A stretch of 64,000 nt of DNA from contig VXBA01001334.1 in assembly GCA_013399895.1 (NCBI GenBank), forward strand, positions 354,811 to 418,810. The letters are read 5' to 3'. A model generated the notes under the pieces. That model did no database searches and was not told the origin of the DNA. It was given only the letters and a program-made list of their open reading frames with translations. Shown here in pieces: positions 51,336 to 64,000 of this stretch; within the stretch, counting starts at the first letter, position 1, and every line of letters begins with the position of its first letter. Made by a program: the position numbers and the translations under genes. This DNA is from Serilophus lunatus. Its lineage: Eukaryota > Chordata > Aves > Passeriformes > Eurylaimidae.

Positions 51336-51938
51336 CATATAATAAAAAAGCAGTTAAAAATACAATAAAAGGAAATTAAACATTAATGTACAATCCAATC
51401 CTATTACAAAGTCAGTGTTGCCAGAGAACAATTTGATGGCACCCAAACTTTTTAAAATTCTTTTTTTATTGGCATTCTGAAATTTTATAAAACTAATAAA
51501 ATGCATAACAATAACAAATAAAAAAAAAGGAATACATCCAATATATATCAGAATTTCTCCCAGTCCAGACAGTCAATTGATATAAATCATCATTTTCTTG
51601 CTGACTTCCATGAAACTGCAACAAATAATGATTACTGGAGATTGAGTCCATTAGTACATTGACTTAAAAGGCAGATTACACTTCCTGTAGTATGGAGGGT
51701 TAGTGTTGGTATTAATTAAAAAGAGGTTGTGTCCTTAGCTTTTTTACTGGCATCATTCAAAGTCCCCTAGAGGGTGTACACGAATCTTCTCCAAGGCGCA
51801 AAAAGTAAGAGTAAAGTTCTCTTCTTATCCAGGTTTTGGATAGATATTGTGGCAGAAATCTGAGCACCAGACATTTGCTCATGCGCTTCTTTGCATGGAA
51901 TAAGAGAGAGAGAAACGTAAAGGTAAAAGTGTGAAAAC

Positions 51939-52601
51939 TTGTGTTATGATAAAGACAGTTTAAGATCAAGCCCTATGTGTGCAAAAAAACCCCCACAAAA
52001 AAACCAAAAACCCAAACACACGCGCACACACGCAGAAAGAGGGCAATTAATTCATTACTTCCCATCAGCAAGTAGGTGTTCAGGAATCCTCAGGAAAGCA
52101 GGTTTCCATCACACGCAATGGGCACATGGAAAGACAAATGCCTTGACCTTGGATATCTCCTCTTCCTATTTTTCCCAGCTTTTATTGTGGAGCATGGTGT
52201 CATATGATAAGGGACATCTTTTTGGTCAGCTGGGATCATCTGTTCCATGTATGTGTCCTTCTCCAGCATCTCCAAGTACTCACTGGCAGAGTAGAGTAAG
52301 AAACAGGAACCTTTCATACTGTGTAAGCACCTCTCAGCAACAGCTGAACATGAGTGTGTTATCACTGAAGCTACTTTTTGACTCCAGTATGTCTCAGGCT
52401 GAAATTTTGTTCACCAACTTTTGCTCTGTCTTACTTTTACTCAAAAATCTAGCAGAGAAAAATGCATGCACCCCCATCCCCCATAAGAACTGCTCTTATA
52501 TTTTATGCTCTCCTCAAACTCTCCGCTGTAAACTGTCCTCTGACATCCCCTGCACATTTCATTTTGTCCCTACTTCATCTGTCTGTTTCTTTGGAGGATA
52601 G
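51939..52601 (+). other. Unusually long open frame, 220 codons, unrecognised
   Basis: A plus-strand frame stays open for 220 codons to a TAG at 52599-52601. The first ATG is at codon 13. The early part is basic and low-complexity (it crosses an A/C-rich stretch at 51980-52032); the rest is mixed, Ser- and Cys-rich and Leu-rich, with no domain I recognise. A minus-strand frame of 91 codons (52090-52365) lies inside it, with a basic KNRKRRYPRSR cluster near its C-terminus. In DNA of this composition a frame this long is unlikely by chance alone. I see no initiation context, splice pattern or homology that makes it a gene, so the coding strand, if any, is undecided. Confidence 0.25.
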
Positions 52602-55600
52602 CACCACATGGAATGCAACATGACTAAATTCAGTTCATCCCACAGAAGACTGTTGGTTATGTCAACAGCTCATAAGCCATCAGGAATTAAAGTTTAATGT
52701 CAAGAATCAATTCATTGAAGGAAAAGTGAGAGCAATGAAAATCTTGGACAATTTCTGCTGAATGAGAACTCTGTAGGCTGCCAGCACCTACAAGATTTGA
52801 TTGCTTCAATGCAGCCTGGATGATTTTTATACCAGTTACTGACAGGAGACCAAGGTGTAGTTATGCATGTGCACCCAGGTAGATAGTCTTAGTTTGAGAA
52901 AAATCTGAGAATCAGTTAAAATAAAAACCAAACAAAAACAAACAAACAGCAACAAAAAAAACCCAACAGTTTTTAATGTGATTTTAGCACATTGGTGTGT
53001 TTATACCTGATTGAAAAGAGGTTCACCTTAGTGGTATATATGCCTCTGAATAGTTTACCCAATACAAAGTGTTTTAAGATTTATTTTTTTTTCCCCAAAG
53101 TGATCGACCCTAACCATACGTGGTTCCTATCTGAAACCAACAGAAGTCAACAGTGAGATTTACTTTATCAGATTGTGATATTCAATATCTGATTTACTCC
53201 TTGAGGCACACTGTGAAGTCAATGGAGAAAACCAAGGCATGATTTCTTTGTCTTGGAGAGCTGTTTTAGGGTGAGATGAAGTTTAGCTTTATGAGTTCCT
53301 GTATTTTCCCCCACAGCTATAAAGGGAACCTATAAAGACTATAAAGGGAATGTAGTATAACTGACATATTTAGATGCTTACATTTAGTCAGTATCTTCAA
53401 CTTGTACTGTGTGACGGTGGGAAGAAGTTGCTATGTTTTTCATCCAGACATTCTTCTGCTGCAAACTTTAGGCTGTCCCCTTTCCCCCTGCTTTTAAACA
53501 AAAAGATGTCATTTTTCACTAGTAGCTAATTCAGTTGTGAGGCAAAGAGAATGACTGGGAAGAGTGTAATAATTACAGCACAATGTGATGATACTTCAGT
53601 GTATTCCCTGAAGAAGTACGATCTCAGAGAATTTCTGCTAGGCCCTCTTCAAGTAATTACTGTCAATTCGTGCTTATCTGCCAGCTCTCTCACCAGATTT
53701 CCTTTTCCTTGCCTTTCTTATCGAAGATACTGGTTCCAACAAAAGGAGCCATTTGTCAAGGAGCTGGCATGCCAACTTCTTCTTCCCTTTCTTTTTTATA
53801 ATCTCTTTGCAAGAGATTATAGTCCAGCCTGAGCCAGTATGTACCTTATTACCTAAACAATAGGGCTTATAATAGTCAATGTCAAATGGACATCAGTGGT
53901 CCCAGATGCAGCTAAGCCATTCTCACAACCACTTCTGGACATCTTCATTTTCAACATGGGAAATCACAGAGGGCTTTTAAACAGATCACCAAGGCTGATT
54001 AAGTACTTGGAAAATCTGTAGTTTTAAAAATCCTAGAAGAGGATTTCTATTATAGGACCGTGGACCATACTGGATGAGAGGTGTCCCTTCAAGATAGATC
54101 TAAAAAGATGAATATTGCTTACCCATAAACAATCAATGAATAGATTTTCTTCAGCTTTCACAGTAATGACTCCCACTTCAGCTTGGCCTGGGATGAAGTG
54201 ATTATTTCAGCCTAATTCTCGTTTACTCTCCCAGGTTTTGGATAGGGGACCTTTGACTTGTAATTTGTGTGTAAACTTGGTTTGAGCAATAACAAATTAA
54301 AATTCTTTTTTGACTAAATACAGATGAAATCCTTATCTAATCACTACATTACTTTAAGTCCTTGAATAGGTAACAAAATTGGCTCAGACCTCCTGTAAGG
54401 GCAACGAAATGGACTGTCTAGTACTGAAAAGAGTAAATCTACAGGAGTAAGCAAAAATCACCTGTTCTATTAATGTGCTTTTGATAAACTCAAAAGGATT
54501 GTGTAACAATTTATTTGAATCAAAATTCTCATCTTTATTTATTAGACTAGAGAGCAAACATGAAACTCTTCAATTCTCTTAAATTCTATATGGTCTGAGA
54601 TGCGGAAAATGAATCCTCTTTCTCTGTAATTTCTGATTTCAGTGTGAGCATACCCTAAAAATCAAGTGAACTTCAGAATCCCTGACTACCATTTTGGCAT
54701 TTCTGCAGCTGTGGTGATGCAGAACACAAGAATAGATATAAAACTCACATATTCCACTGCTAAGTCAGCTGTCACACACATGTGTCACTAGACAGTGTCA
54801 CATTTTGCCAATTGCATGTAGTTGTTCATAATGTTCCTTCTCATTCCTAAAATGCAATATTCACCGTCTGTTGTCCGGTCTGTCTCCACTACGAAGGAGA
54901 AACAAAATCAGACCCTTAAAGGAATATATAGTGTGGAACTTTCACGTTTTTTCTGCTTTAAGCATAAATTTTAGTTTCAAGGCTATCCACACAACATGTG
55001 AATGGTAAAATAAGAATGAAAAAAGAGAATAGAAGAACTCTTTACCCTGACAATTTTGAAGAGGATGATTTGGCTTTATCAGATGCTAGCATTTGCCTCA
55101 GGATTTGGGCTTATTATGAGCTTGATTTAGCTGTCAACAAACTGATCCAAAACAACTGTCTTCGACATCCTAGTTCCTCCAAGCCATATAGTCTCTCTGG
55201 AGGACAGGTCCTTTTTCTTTGTTTGTTGTGGGTTTTTTGGGTTTTCCCCCCTCCCTCCTCTTTTTACCCCCGGCACTGTCAGTAGTTCACCCAATAACTT
55301 ACTTGCTATAACATTTTCTAATTTCCTAGTATTTTGGTGGCTGAAGAAATTCAGCAATGCCCTCTGAGGACTTGCACAAACATGTCACTTCTTTGCAAAA
55401 CATCCCCTGATTTTGTCAGTTGCATGAGCTAATGCCAGTGAAACTCTAATGCTTTGGAAGAAAATCCAGGGGCACCTTGAGGGGTTTATTTTTTATTTTT
55501 TTGTAAAGTTCAAGATGATTAATTATATGGGACTCAAGATATGTAAAAGTTATCCAAGTTTTCACCATTAATCACATAAATGAACAGAAAATAATTAGTT

Positions 55601-56334
55601 CGTAGTGACTTTCTGGCTTATTATAATCAGCCCAACTCAAATCGACTTAGCCCAGAGAGCCAAATATAGCAAGGAAAAAACCTCGAGGCATTTTTTCGCT
55701 ATGTGTTGCCTGTTATCACACAGTGAGGTTTCTGTTCAAATGATGTGCCTTATTAAGGCAGGCGAAACCCATTTAAACAATGTATCAGAAAGGCAGACAA
55801 GCTGCAGAAAAATACATGTATAAAAGGGTATATTTTTCTTGAAAATTTATTGATGGCTAAGCCTGCTAAAACTTTAGAAAATGTGTTTTCTAAACCACTG
55901 ACATTATGTTTTTCTAGTAATACAATTGAGTTTTTTTATTTTTAATTTTGCTGTCACTCCTTTCTCCACTCTTATTTCTTCTTGTAATGGATTTGAAGAA
56001 TGGCAATTATTTCCTTTTATTTTACTGGCTTAAACCATGTGCTTATTAGAATAAATGTTATCATTATCCTTTTTATTTTATTATTAGTAATTTTTTATTT
56101 GATTGCCAGTGCTTTTACTGTAGGCTTAAAGTCTTGAATATTACACGTGATTGAACAATAATGAAATTGAAAGGCTTCGATATGATTCTCTTTCTTTTTC
56201 CCAATAAATATATCTTTAGTTTTTAGAAGTATATTCTAGAGGTAGGTATCCCAATTTAGCTTTAAACTGTTAATTTATATGTCATCTGTGTGAATTTGAG
56301 ACTTTGTGTTCTTTACCAGGTTCATCATTTGCAT
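52602..56334. other. Non-coding DNA with one weak exon-like frame
   Basis: AT-rich sequence. The plus-strand frame at 54998-55285 has a balanced acidic stretch (YPDNFEEDDLALSDASICLR) before a poor donor-like GGACAG|GTCC at about 55207. It then runs into pyrimidine-rich DNA. This is not enough to call an exon. Confidence 0.4.
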
Positions 56335-56850
56335 GATACTGTAGAATTATAAAATCATTGATTTGTTAAGACTGGAAAATACCTCTAAGATTATTGAATA
56401 CAACCCTTAACCCAGCATTACCATGCTCACCACAAAACTATGACCTTAAGTGTCATATCTATGCATGTTTTCAATACTTCCAGGGATGATGAGTCCACCA
56501 CTTCCCTGTACAGCCTGTAACAGGGCTTGACAATTCTTTCAGTGAAGAAATTTTTTCTAGTGTCCAATCTAAACCTCCCCTGGCACAACTTGAGGCTGTT
56601 TCCTCTTGTCCCATCACTTGTCACCTGGGAGAAGAGACCAACCCCCACCTGGCTCCATCATCCTGTCAGGCATTTGTAGAGTGTGAGAAGGTCCCCTCTG
56701 AGCCTCCTTTTCTCCAGGATGAGCCTCCCCAAGTCCCTCAGCTGCTCCTTATCCGACTTGTACTCCAGACCCTTCAAGATCTTTCTCACCCTTCCCTAGA
56801 CATGCTCCAGCACCTCAATGTATTTCTTGAAGTGAGGGTCTCACAACCAG
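56335..56850 (-). mobile_element. CR1 LINE 3' part, antisense
   Basis: Read on the minus strand, this is the CR1 ORF2 C-terminus and 3' UTR. A 73-codon frame (56427-56648) reads GVGLFSQVTSDGTRGNSLKL, then CQGRFRLDTRKNFFTERIVK and a YREVVDSSSLEVLK segment. Upstream on that strand are 'cctggagaaaaggaggctca' and 'gaccttctcacactctacaa', and the UTR end lies at 56340-56400. The tail octamer is decayed ('agaattataaaatcatt'). Confidence 0.93.
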
Positions 56851-56879
56851 GAATTGACGTGACCGGGACTGTTGGTAAA

Positions 56880-57133
56880 TGTTGGAAAATGGCCCAGTGA
56901 ATATTTCTACTATCTACCTCAGTACCCTTGACTGAATCTCTCCTTGGCCCCATGGACACCCCTTGGATTAGGGAGTCTCTATTCTGTTTCCAAAGCCTGT
57001 CTTCCAGATCGATGGGCTGGGCACCTGAAGAACAACTGCTCTTACAACTAAGGACTGACGTAAAGAAGTCATTAAGTATCTCAGCCTTTTCCTCACCTTT
57101 TGTCACATTCAGTAAAGGATGAAGAAATATCAA
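56880..57133 (-). mobile_element. CR1 LINE upstream ORF2 part, antisense
   Basis: A minus-strand frame of 115 codons (56786-57133) carries a KGEEKAEILNDFFTSVLSCK segment. This is the ORF2 region between the endonuclease and the reverse transcriptase in CR1 elements (typically KAE-LN-FFASVF). It has the same orientation as the CR1 3' part just downstream on that strand. The reverse transcriptase core that should lie between them is missing, so this looks like one element with an internal deletion, although two separate insertions cannot be excluded. Confidence 0.75.
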
Positions 57134-59160
57134 ATTGTACTAAAGTTTGTATCTGAAAGTTTGGACATGACAATGTCATTAGACTTCTGAGGCAGATATC
57201 CTGTCAGGTGAGTTTCACAGCCAGAACACTTAAGCAAGTAAAGGCATAAACTTGGAAGTATATAGGAAAGTTGTCTTTGTCACATGTCAACAGAATTATG
57301 ATGTTGAGTCAGAAAGATGCATAATTGGATACCAATTCAGATAGGATCCCAAAACTTTCTGTGGCATCAGTAGTGAAGAGGCAAGGCCCATGAGATGTTC
57401 CTTTTGATCGCTTTTTGCCCGATAACTTAATGGTGATGCAGAAAACAAGTTTCCTCTGTTTTGAAAGGTCCCTGAAACTGCAAGATGCAAACTTGGACAA
57501 TTTAAGTTTAAAACTTTTTTGAAGGGAGTATAGCTCAAAGGCAGAGACGAAATCTGGTCACAGTCATCTTCTAAGCTAAAGAAGATCAGTCAGTGCATGT
57601 AGACTCCCGCCTTAAAGGGTAACACTGTGATGACGAGGCAGTGGTGGCCAGAAGCTTTGACTCTACAGAAAATTTTCAAATATGAACTTTGCAGCAACTA
57701 CATAACCCACAAAAACACAAGCCTGTAAATGTGATTAGATAGCCTCCTTAAAGCTCTCTATTTGAAAACCTTTTTTTTTTTTTTCTCCTTTATTCCTGCA
57801 CTATGTAAAAGAGTTGTCATTTGTTTTAGCTTGAGTTTTAAAACAAAGAGCAAGAGGTAACTGCAGACAGTAAGTACAGGTAGTACAGACAGGTAGTACT
57901 TTACAACTACCCAAGAATAGTTGAAGACAGAAAGTTCAGTCTTACCCTTCCCTAGATTGGTCTTGATATTTTCATCCTAATGCAGATATCTGTATACTTT
58001 AAAAAGTTAAAATCAGTGCTCAGTGCTTTTAAATCATCACTCTTAGAAAGAGAAAAGACTCATTTTACTGTAGTCATCCAAAAAATAGAAACATGGAGGT
58101 TAATTCCCTTTCAATTTAGGCAAGATTTTCTGATTTCAAAGAGTTGGATTCAGTTCTCTACAAAATCATTTTTCAGAACAAATACACTGGAAATAGCATC
58201 CTGGTTACAGAATATAGGAAGTCACCATATATGTTTGAGGAAGTGCATGCTTAAAAGAAGTTGGGTTGAAGAAGATAAAAACCATGAGATTTAGAGATCT
58301 CTGGGAATGGAAGTTGCATTTAGGCTTTGATAGATCCTCATTAATTAATGGATCATGACTGAATGTAAAACTTGCACTGATTTTGCATGCCATCAAGAAA
58401 CACATATAAGAGATCACCAAGACCTACTTGATTTTTTGGGTTTTGTTGGGTTTGTTTGGTTTTTTTTTTTTTGTTTGGTTGGTTTGTTTTTTTTCTGTTT
58501 GTTTGTTTGGTCTTGTATGTTAATTCCTGGTAAATCAGATGCCAAGGATTACAGAATCACATACAAACTAAGAATGATTTCTTAAACCTAGGAATTATAA
58601 CCATTTCTGAGAGAGACATTCTAATTTGAAATGTTTAATTTAGTTCACACTCTTCAGTCCATGTCATGACATCTCAGAAAGCTTTTTAACTCTCCGGGTA
58701 TGGGATCAGACTGAAGATTTCAGAATTCGTGTGAAGATTCTGTGCTCTGATACCAACCTGTGCAACTTCTAGTATGTCATTGTGCCTTTCTGATTTTATA
58801 GCCTTTTTTGTATATTCAGGCTAAACTCTTCTTAGCAATGCCACCCTATTATTATACCTACAGTCTCTAGTACAAAAGCAACTAGAAAGCAGCTGAAGTC
58901 TCCAGCCATCAATAATGTAAATAATAATAGATTTCTTTTCTCTAAACAGCAATGCACATACATCAAACAGGGTCATAACATAAAGATTTTTAATAAAATA
59001 ATAATAAAAATTGAATACTGTTACTAATAAAACATCTTTTCAGGTTTTCTCTTTAATAGTCCATGTGTATATGTGATGGTCAATGTGTGCATATGTATCT
59101 GCAACATAATAACACAGCCAAATTAGATTTTGCATATTATATCAAAACAAGTGCAACCAC
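57134..59160. other. Non-coding DNA, no gene seen
   Basis: AT-rich sequence with a T-run at 57770-57784 and a GGTTT/TTTG-rich stretch at 58436-58510 whose Phe/Gly/Val-rich frame is repeat translation. No gene was recognised. Confidence 0.5.
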
Positions 59161-59165
59161 AGTAA

Positions 59166-59310
<145 letters not shown>

Positions 59311-62300
59311 CCCTTTCCCTGAGGAGTCTCTTACAATTGAGTATTTATTTATTGTAAGCAACAAAAGGAATTTTGACTATTCCAGCTGTGGCAAAGTAAT
59401 GCACTTTGATAAGCCTACAGTGCCACAGATGAAAATAACAACAGAAGTAAGCAATTAAAAACTTTGGAATTTAAGAAAGAAATTCTCTACTGATATTTCT
59501 CTGAAGAATTTAATGTACTTGCGTTAGAGATTTGGGGACTCAGAAAAAGGGAGCTCAGGAATGTTGGACCTCATTTTCCCATTTCTCTAGAAGAGAAATT
59601 TTCTTCCATCTTAGGCAAAAAAAAATCTTACTAACGTGAAGCCTCAGTCTACCTGGTTGGGAAGACTGAAAATACTGAAAATATGGGAATACAATTTTCA
59701 CAAAAAAAAGGTTTTTTGTTTGTTTTCATATTTATATGTATGGTGGGAAACAAAGGAGCAGTGTCAGAAAACAGTAGTACGAAAGAACAGTCTATATTTG
59801 TTATAAAAACTTTTTTTTTTTTTTTTCTGGATAAGGACACATAAGCAAGTTGCACTTGAGAAAAAAGTTCCTAAGCACCAGTTTAAAAGTAATTATTTTA
59901 TTTATGATTTAACCTCAGTGTGTCTTCAAGAATTCTCTAATTCTTTAACCTGTGGTAGAAAAGAATAATCTATTTCATATATAGAAGTGAGATAAGAAGA
60001 AAATATTTGTGTCACACTGCCTTTTAAGCACTATGTATAGAAATACCAGTCTGTTAAATGTTTAATTGTACAATACACCATAGTAAAGAAGTTATTTTTC
60101 TTAGAGTTGACAAAAATACTTAGAGCTCCAAAATTATTTTTTTTAACTGATTACTGTATATATGAGGTTTTATGTCTTAAGATTTTGTAGAACATTAGTA
60201 GTTAACATTTTATTGCTGATAAATGCCTCTTCAGCTATTTTTTATTTTCCTTTCTAAGAATCACATATTTAGTTTTTTTCCCCATGGAAGTCAAATGATA
60301 TGGAATAGAAAACAGCAGTGGAAAGCTTATTATTCATTCCAGTATAGCAAGACCTAAAAGTTCTCATGAGAAATGATGCAAATTTCTTCCTGCCTTGATT
60401 ATCTACTCTGGGTCACAGTAGTGAAACTACTGCTTGTCTGATGTAAAACCTGGTGTTTGGATACAAAGGGTTTGGGGAGTGTGTTTTTTCTTTATTTTCT
60501 TGGTTTTGTTTCTGTATTTTTTTCTTTCTTCAAAAAATCTGTCAACCTTAAGCTGAAAACCTTCTCATCTAATAGAAGCCAAAATAATTGAGCCTCCTTT
60601 GCACATACTGGGGAAATCCTGTCTGTGAGTGAATTTGCCAGAATATTGCTACAGCTTCAGAAACATCACTGGAGAAGGATGATTCAGGTGCCGTTTGGAA
60701 ATATTTCACCTCCCTCAGCAAAGAGAATGCAAAAAAGTTCTTTTAGGAAGAAGATCTAGATGTGACAAGGCTGCTATTTCTAGCATAAAATGCAGGTAAT
60801 ATAACAGCTCCATCAGAAGAATGGGGTAGGTGTAAGGAGGCCTGTTTGTTTGAGACAATAAGCTTGTGTTCAAGATGACAACAGTGCTAGTAAGGCTTAT
60901 GTGCAGTACTTTGTTGTGCAGGGAGCAGCAGCCATCAGTGTGAAATTATATGAAAATGTATGTGAGATTTTTTAGTAAATTCTTTGGGGCATTTGCCCAG
61001 ATTTAGTCACAGCTCAAAAATCTTTACTCCTGCCTTATTAGTTTAAAGCTGTGATGGAAACTCAAAGTGACAGCGCTGTCAACACACTGAGACATAATGC
61101 TACAGAGCACTGTGCTTCTGGCCAGCAAATAAAACATCATCTTCCAAGTTAAAAGGCATCAAAATAGGGGAAAAAGTAACTGTATGCTGTGTATTATCAC
61201 CACATAATGCCATAAAGTAGAACAGCACATTTACTAAAGAATGCAGGGGCAGGAGCGTGAGTGTGGGGAGATTGTGTTCATAGCAGTGTCATGATAAGGA
61301 GCCTAATTTATTTATCTCTAAATTTGCATGATCATGGCATTGACTATTGGTAGCAGCCCACTGTTAGTCTGAATGATTGAAAAGAAAGATCTTCCCTCTT
61401 TCATATACACATAGATAAAACAAAGTGAGAAAGACCTAGTGTGTAGTTCTTACACACAAAAGTAAGCAAGGCAAGATGAAAAGACCTTGAAATTATATTT
61501 AATGCCTTAACATCTCTGTTCCCCCATCACAACTCCATTAAACTCAACAATTGAAAGGATAGAAAGAAGCTCGATCTCTTTCTTTTCTGCTCAAATTCAG
61601 ACCTCTCACACATTCCAGGGCTGCTATCAAGCATTAGTGTGCAGACTTATTTGCAGAGGAGGCAGCACTTTCAGCTGCACTTCTTTATGTGAAAAGTCAG
61701 GAGAAAACTTCAAAATGAATGAATAGGGCCATGGAAAACATTATACTCCCTCATTCCACCTGCTCCAGTTAAGTCTTCACAGCAGCCTCCATCTCAAATG
61801 TTGAAAGTGTTGATGGGACGGAAGATGGCGACGCATAAAGAAAAAACACAGAATAATCACATTTCATGCCAGTGGTCAATGCTGACCACTTTACATTGAT
61901 CCACTTCCCATAGACAGCGACAGCAGAGCAGCAAGAGCAAACTCAGAGTCAGCTAGGGCCTTTATATATGGAACACACAATTTCATTGGAGAAAGACAGT
62001 GAGTCAAGATATTCTCAGTGACAACAAATACATGAAGAGATAACAGTATTTCTTCAAGACCTACATAAATTCTATAATATCTCAACAGTACAACCTGAGA
62101 TAGGAGGGTTTGCTATCTTGTGATGAAAGACATGAGGTCTAGGAGTCAATCCTGTGGAAACAAAAAAAGACTTGAAATATTTCCACTAATTTTACAAAAG
62201 ACAAAATATATTCCCATCTGAAGCCCAGACCAGTTTTGCTCCCAGTCATACATGCATGGCCACACTGACAATTTGCTATCATAAAGTTTTCTTGTTACTG

Positions 62301-64000
62301 CCATCAATACATTCCTAATTTTTCTACTCTGTATAAATATTGCAATTTTTAATAACTATGAGACAAGAACTTTTTAAAAAAAACCCAAGACACATAACTG
62401 TCAAGAGATTTAAAAGCCCTACAGAACAACACAGAGGAGGAGAGTCCAATTAAAGAGCTTAAAATATAAATGGAATTGTTAATCTGTGTATATTGAGAGA
62501 ATTACAGACACAGAACATGTTGTCATACAAAGCACTAAATATGCCAAATCTCTGGTGTTGCAACAGCACTAGTATGCAACATCTGTAGTCCCCTGATGAG
62601 ACACCAAAAGGAAAAGTGGAGCATTTTATTTACTTGCTGCACCATCTCTCTCAATGACATAAACTAAGACAACAATAACCCTTTGTAAGTATCATTGCAC
62701 CTGCTACAACCATCCTTCAGCATAGTGGTGTCAACAAGGTGATGTCGTCTTTTCCTACCCTCCTCTGACAAGAAATACACTACCAAACAGTGGAGAGCAA
62801 TCTTTAGAGACTTGGTGCTGAGCACACTCTATAAAACTTAACTTTTTCTTCTTGTGAATAAAGAAAAAGAAACAATCTGTCATGAAAATGAATAACACTG
62901 TAATTTTACTGAGGATGTATTATGAAGGTTTTATCCTAGCCTTCTTTGCTCCTAACTAGGAAATAAAGTGTAGAAAATTCTACAGCTATAACTTGGAAAC
63001 ACAAAAATATAGACCAAGTTTATATTAAAAAATAAATGTTCTGGTGTATGATTTCTGAAAGAAAACATAACAAAATAGTATCATCTTAGTTTTCCAAAAT
63101 TGAGAAAATTCTTTTGGCACTTATAAAGGTTCGAGAAGTTTGTATACTTCAGTAGCGAAAAAGGCCCTGTAGATAATCAACAACTCAATTGCTATGCTGT
63201 CTGGGACTATTTGCCAGAAGTCAAATAGGTTCAGAAGAGGTTCAGAAATCTTAGAGAGGTTACATGGGACAAGGCTTTTTCTTGTAATATCATGTTATAC
63301 TTTTCCTTGCCTCCGTGTTTTATAGGGTTTTTTTTGTGAAATTTTCTACAGCTGATTGGTTAAGCATAAGAGAAATGGCTGTAGTACTGAACTACACTGT
63401 GAAACCAAGGTGTGAAAACTTTGACTTTCACCTCTGAGCTTTGTTTTTTGCTTCTTTATTCATGGCTCCAATTGACATTGTAATTTGAGAAGCAAACTTT
63501 TCTACAAACACCACCACCTCCCTTATTCCAGCTTAAACATGGCTTACAGATCTTCTTGACAGACATTCAGGTAGCTTCAATTAGCAGAGACAAGATATTC
63601 ACAGAGTTTCACTGGTTCACACAAATTGAGGATATAGTTCTACAATTTTTCAAGCAAGGTACCTGCAAATTAATTAAATGAGAGTCATGACTAAATAATG
63701 TCATGGAGCCTTCAGCATCTTAAGAGCAGCACTTAATGACACTTTGAGACTAAATTTTGACTCTTTTACTTACAATTTTTAGGAGTATACAACACTTTTG
63801 TTCTTTATCTGATCCATATATCTGTATTAATAATTAAATAAACATCATTTATTATTACAGAAATTTTCCAAACCACAAAAACTTACAGCAGTTCAAAAGG
63901 CTTCTGCTGATTCCACCCTTACTCTCTTTTCATATTGTCTCCAAGGACTGATCAATATTCCAGCATGGAATTTATATCAGTAAGGCACAAACCTCCAAAA
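59311..64000. other. Non-coding DNA, no gene seen
   Basis: AT-rich sequence with T-runs (for example 59811-59826) and no recognisable gene, RNA or young repeat. The only structured site I noted is the 14 bp palindrome at 61068-61081. Confidence 0.5.
61068..61081. promoter_or_regulatory. Perfect 14 bp palindrome, TALE-homeodomain-like
   Basis: TGACAGCGCTGTCA is a perfect palindrome made of two TGACAG half-sites, the core bound by MEIS/PKNOX/TGIF proteins. The known dimer motif TGACAGCTGTCA has the half-sites overlapping closer by two bases, so the spacing here is not standard. Confidence 0.25.

Overview
This window is vertebrate nuclear DNA, almost certainly from a bird and possibly a passerine (the narrower call is inference). 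It is AT-rich and CpG-poor. It holds at least six CR1 LINE copies; several keep the diagnostic CR1 3' end with an octamer or pentamer tail. A roughly 1 kb solo LTR of the avian ERVL type sits near 28 kb. I see no bacterial-style genes, operons or CRISPR arrays. No complete protein-coding gene is visible, and nearly all open frames are shadows, microsatellite translations or CR1 pieces. The window is best read as an intergenic gap or a long intron.

Layout: 1-11.5 kb holds a terminal (AGGGA)n repeat, an ancient antisense CR1-like remnant (2.45-2.96 kb), two CR1 3' ends (3.2 and 8.3 kb) and an ancient MIR/L2-type remnant (9.5 kb). 11.5-19.3 kb holds a GC-rich patch next to assembly gaps, an exon-like open segment (13.04-13.21 kb), a degenerate C2H2 zinc-finger remnant (15.0 kb), a long GGAA/GAAA tract (15.5 kb), a CpG-bearing patch (18.5-18.75 kb) and an antisense CR1 (19.2 kb). 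19.3-28.5 kb holds unclassified single-copy-looking DNA, a gap, a polypurine tract and the ERVL LTR. 28.5-43 kb is mostly featureless, with a (CA)n, a MIR-like remnant (33.7 kb) and the best exon-like segment (41.68-41.92 kb). 43.2-49 kb holds a MIR abutted by a well-preserved CR1, a second CR1 scrap, and a CR1 whose 3' tail has grown into about 100 bp of pentanucleotide repeat. 51-57.1 kb holds another ancient repeat scrap, a statistically long open frame (51.94-52.60 kb) and an antisense CR1 with an internal deletion. 57.1-64 kb holds a 145 bp (TTTC)n tract and a perfect 14 bp palindrome with TALE-homeodomain-like half-sites.

I found no clear new biological system. The items most worth checking are the zinc-finger remnant, the exon-like segments at 41.7 and 13.0 kb, the 220-codon frame at 52 kb and the CpG-bearing patch at 18.5 kb. 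All repeat-family names come from recognition of consensus features by eye, not from a database search.
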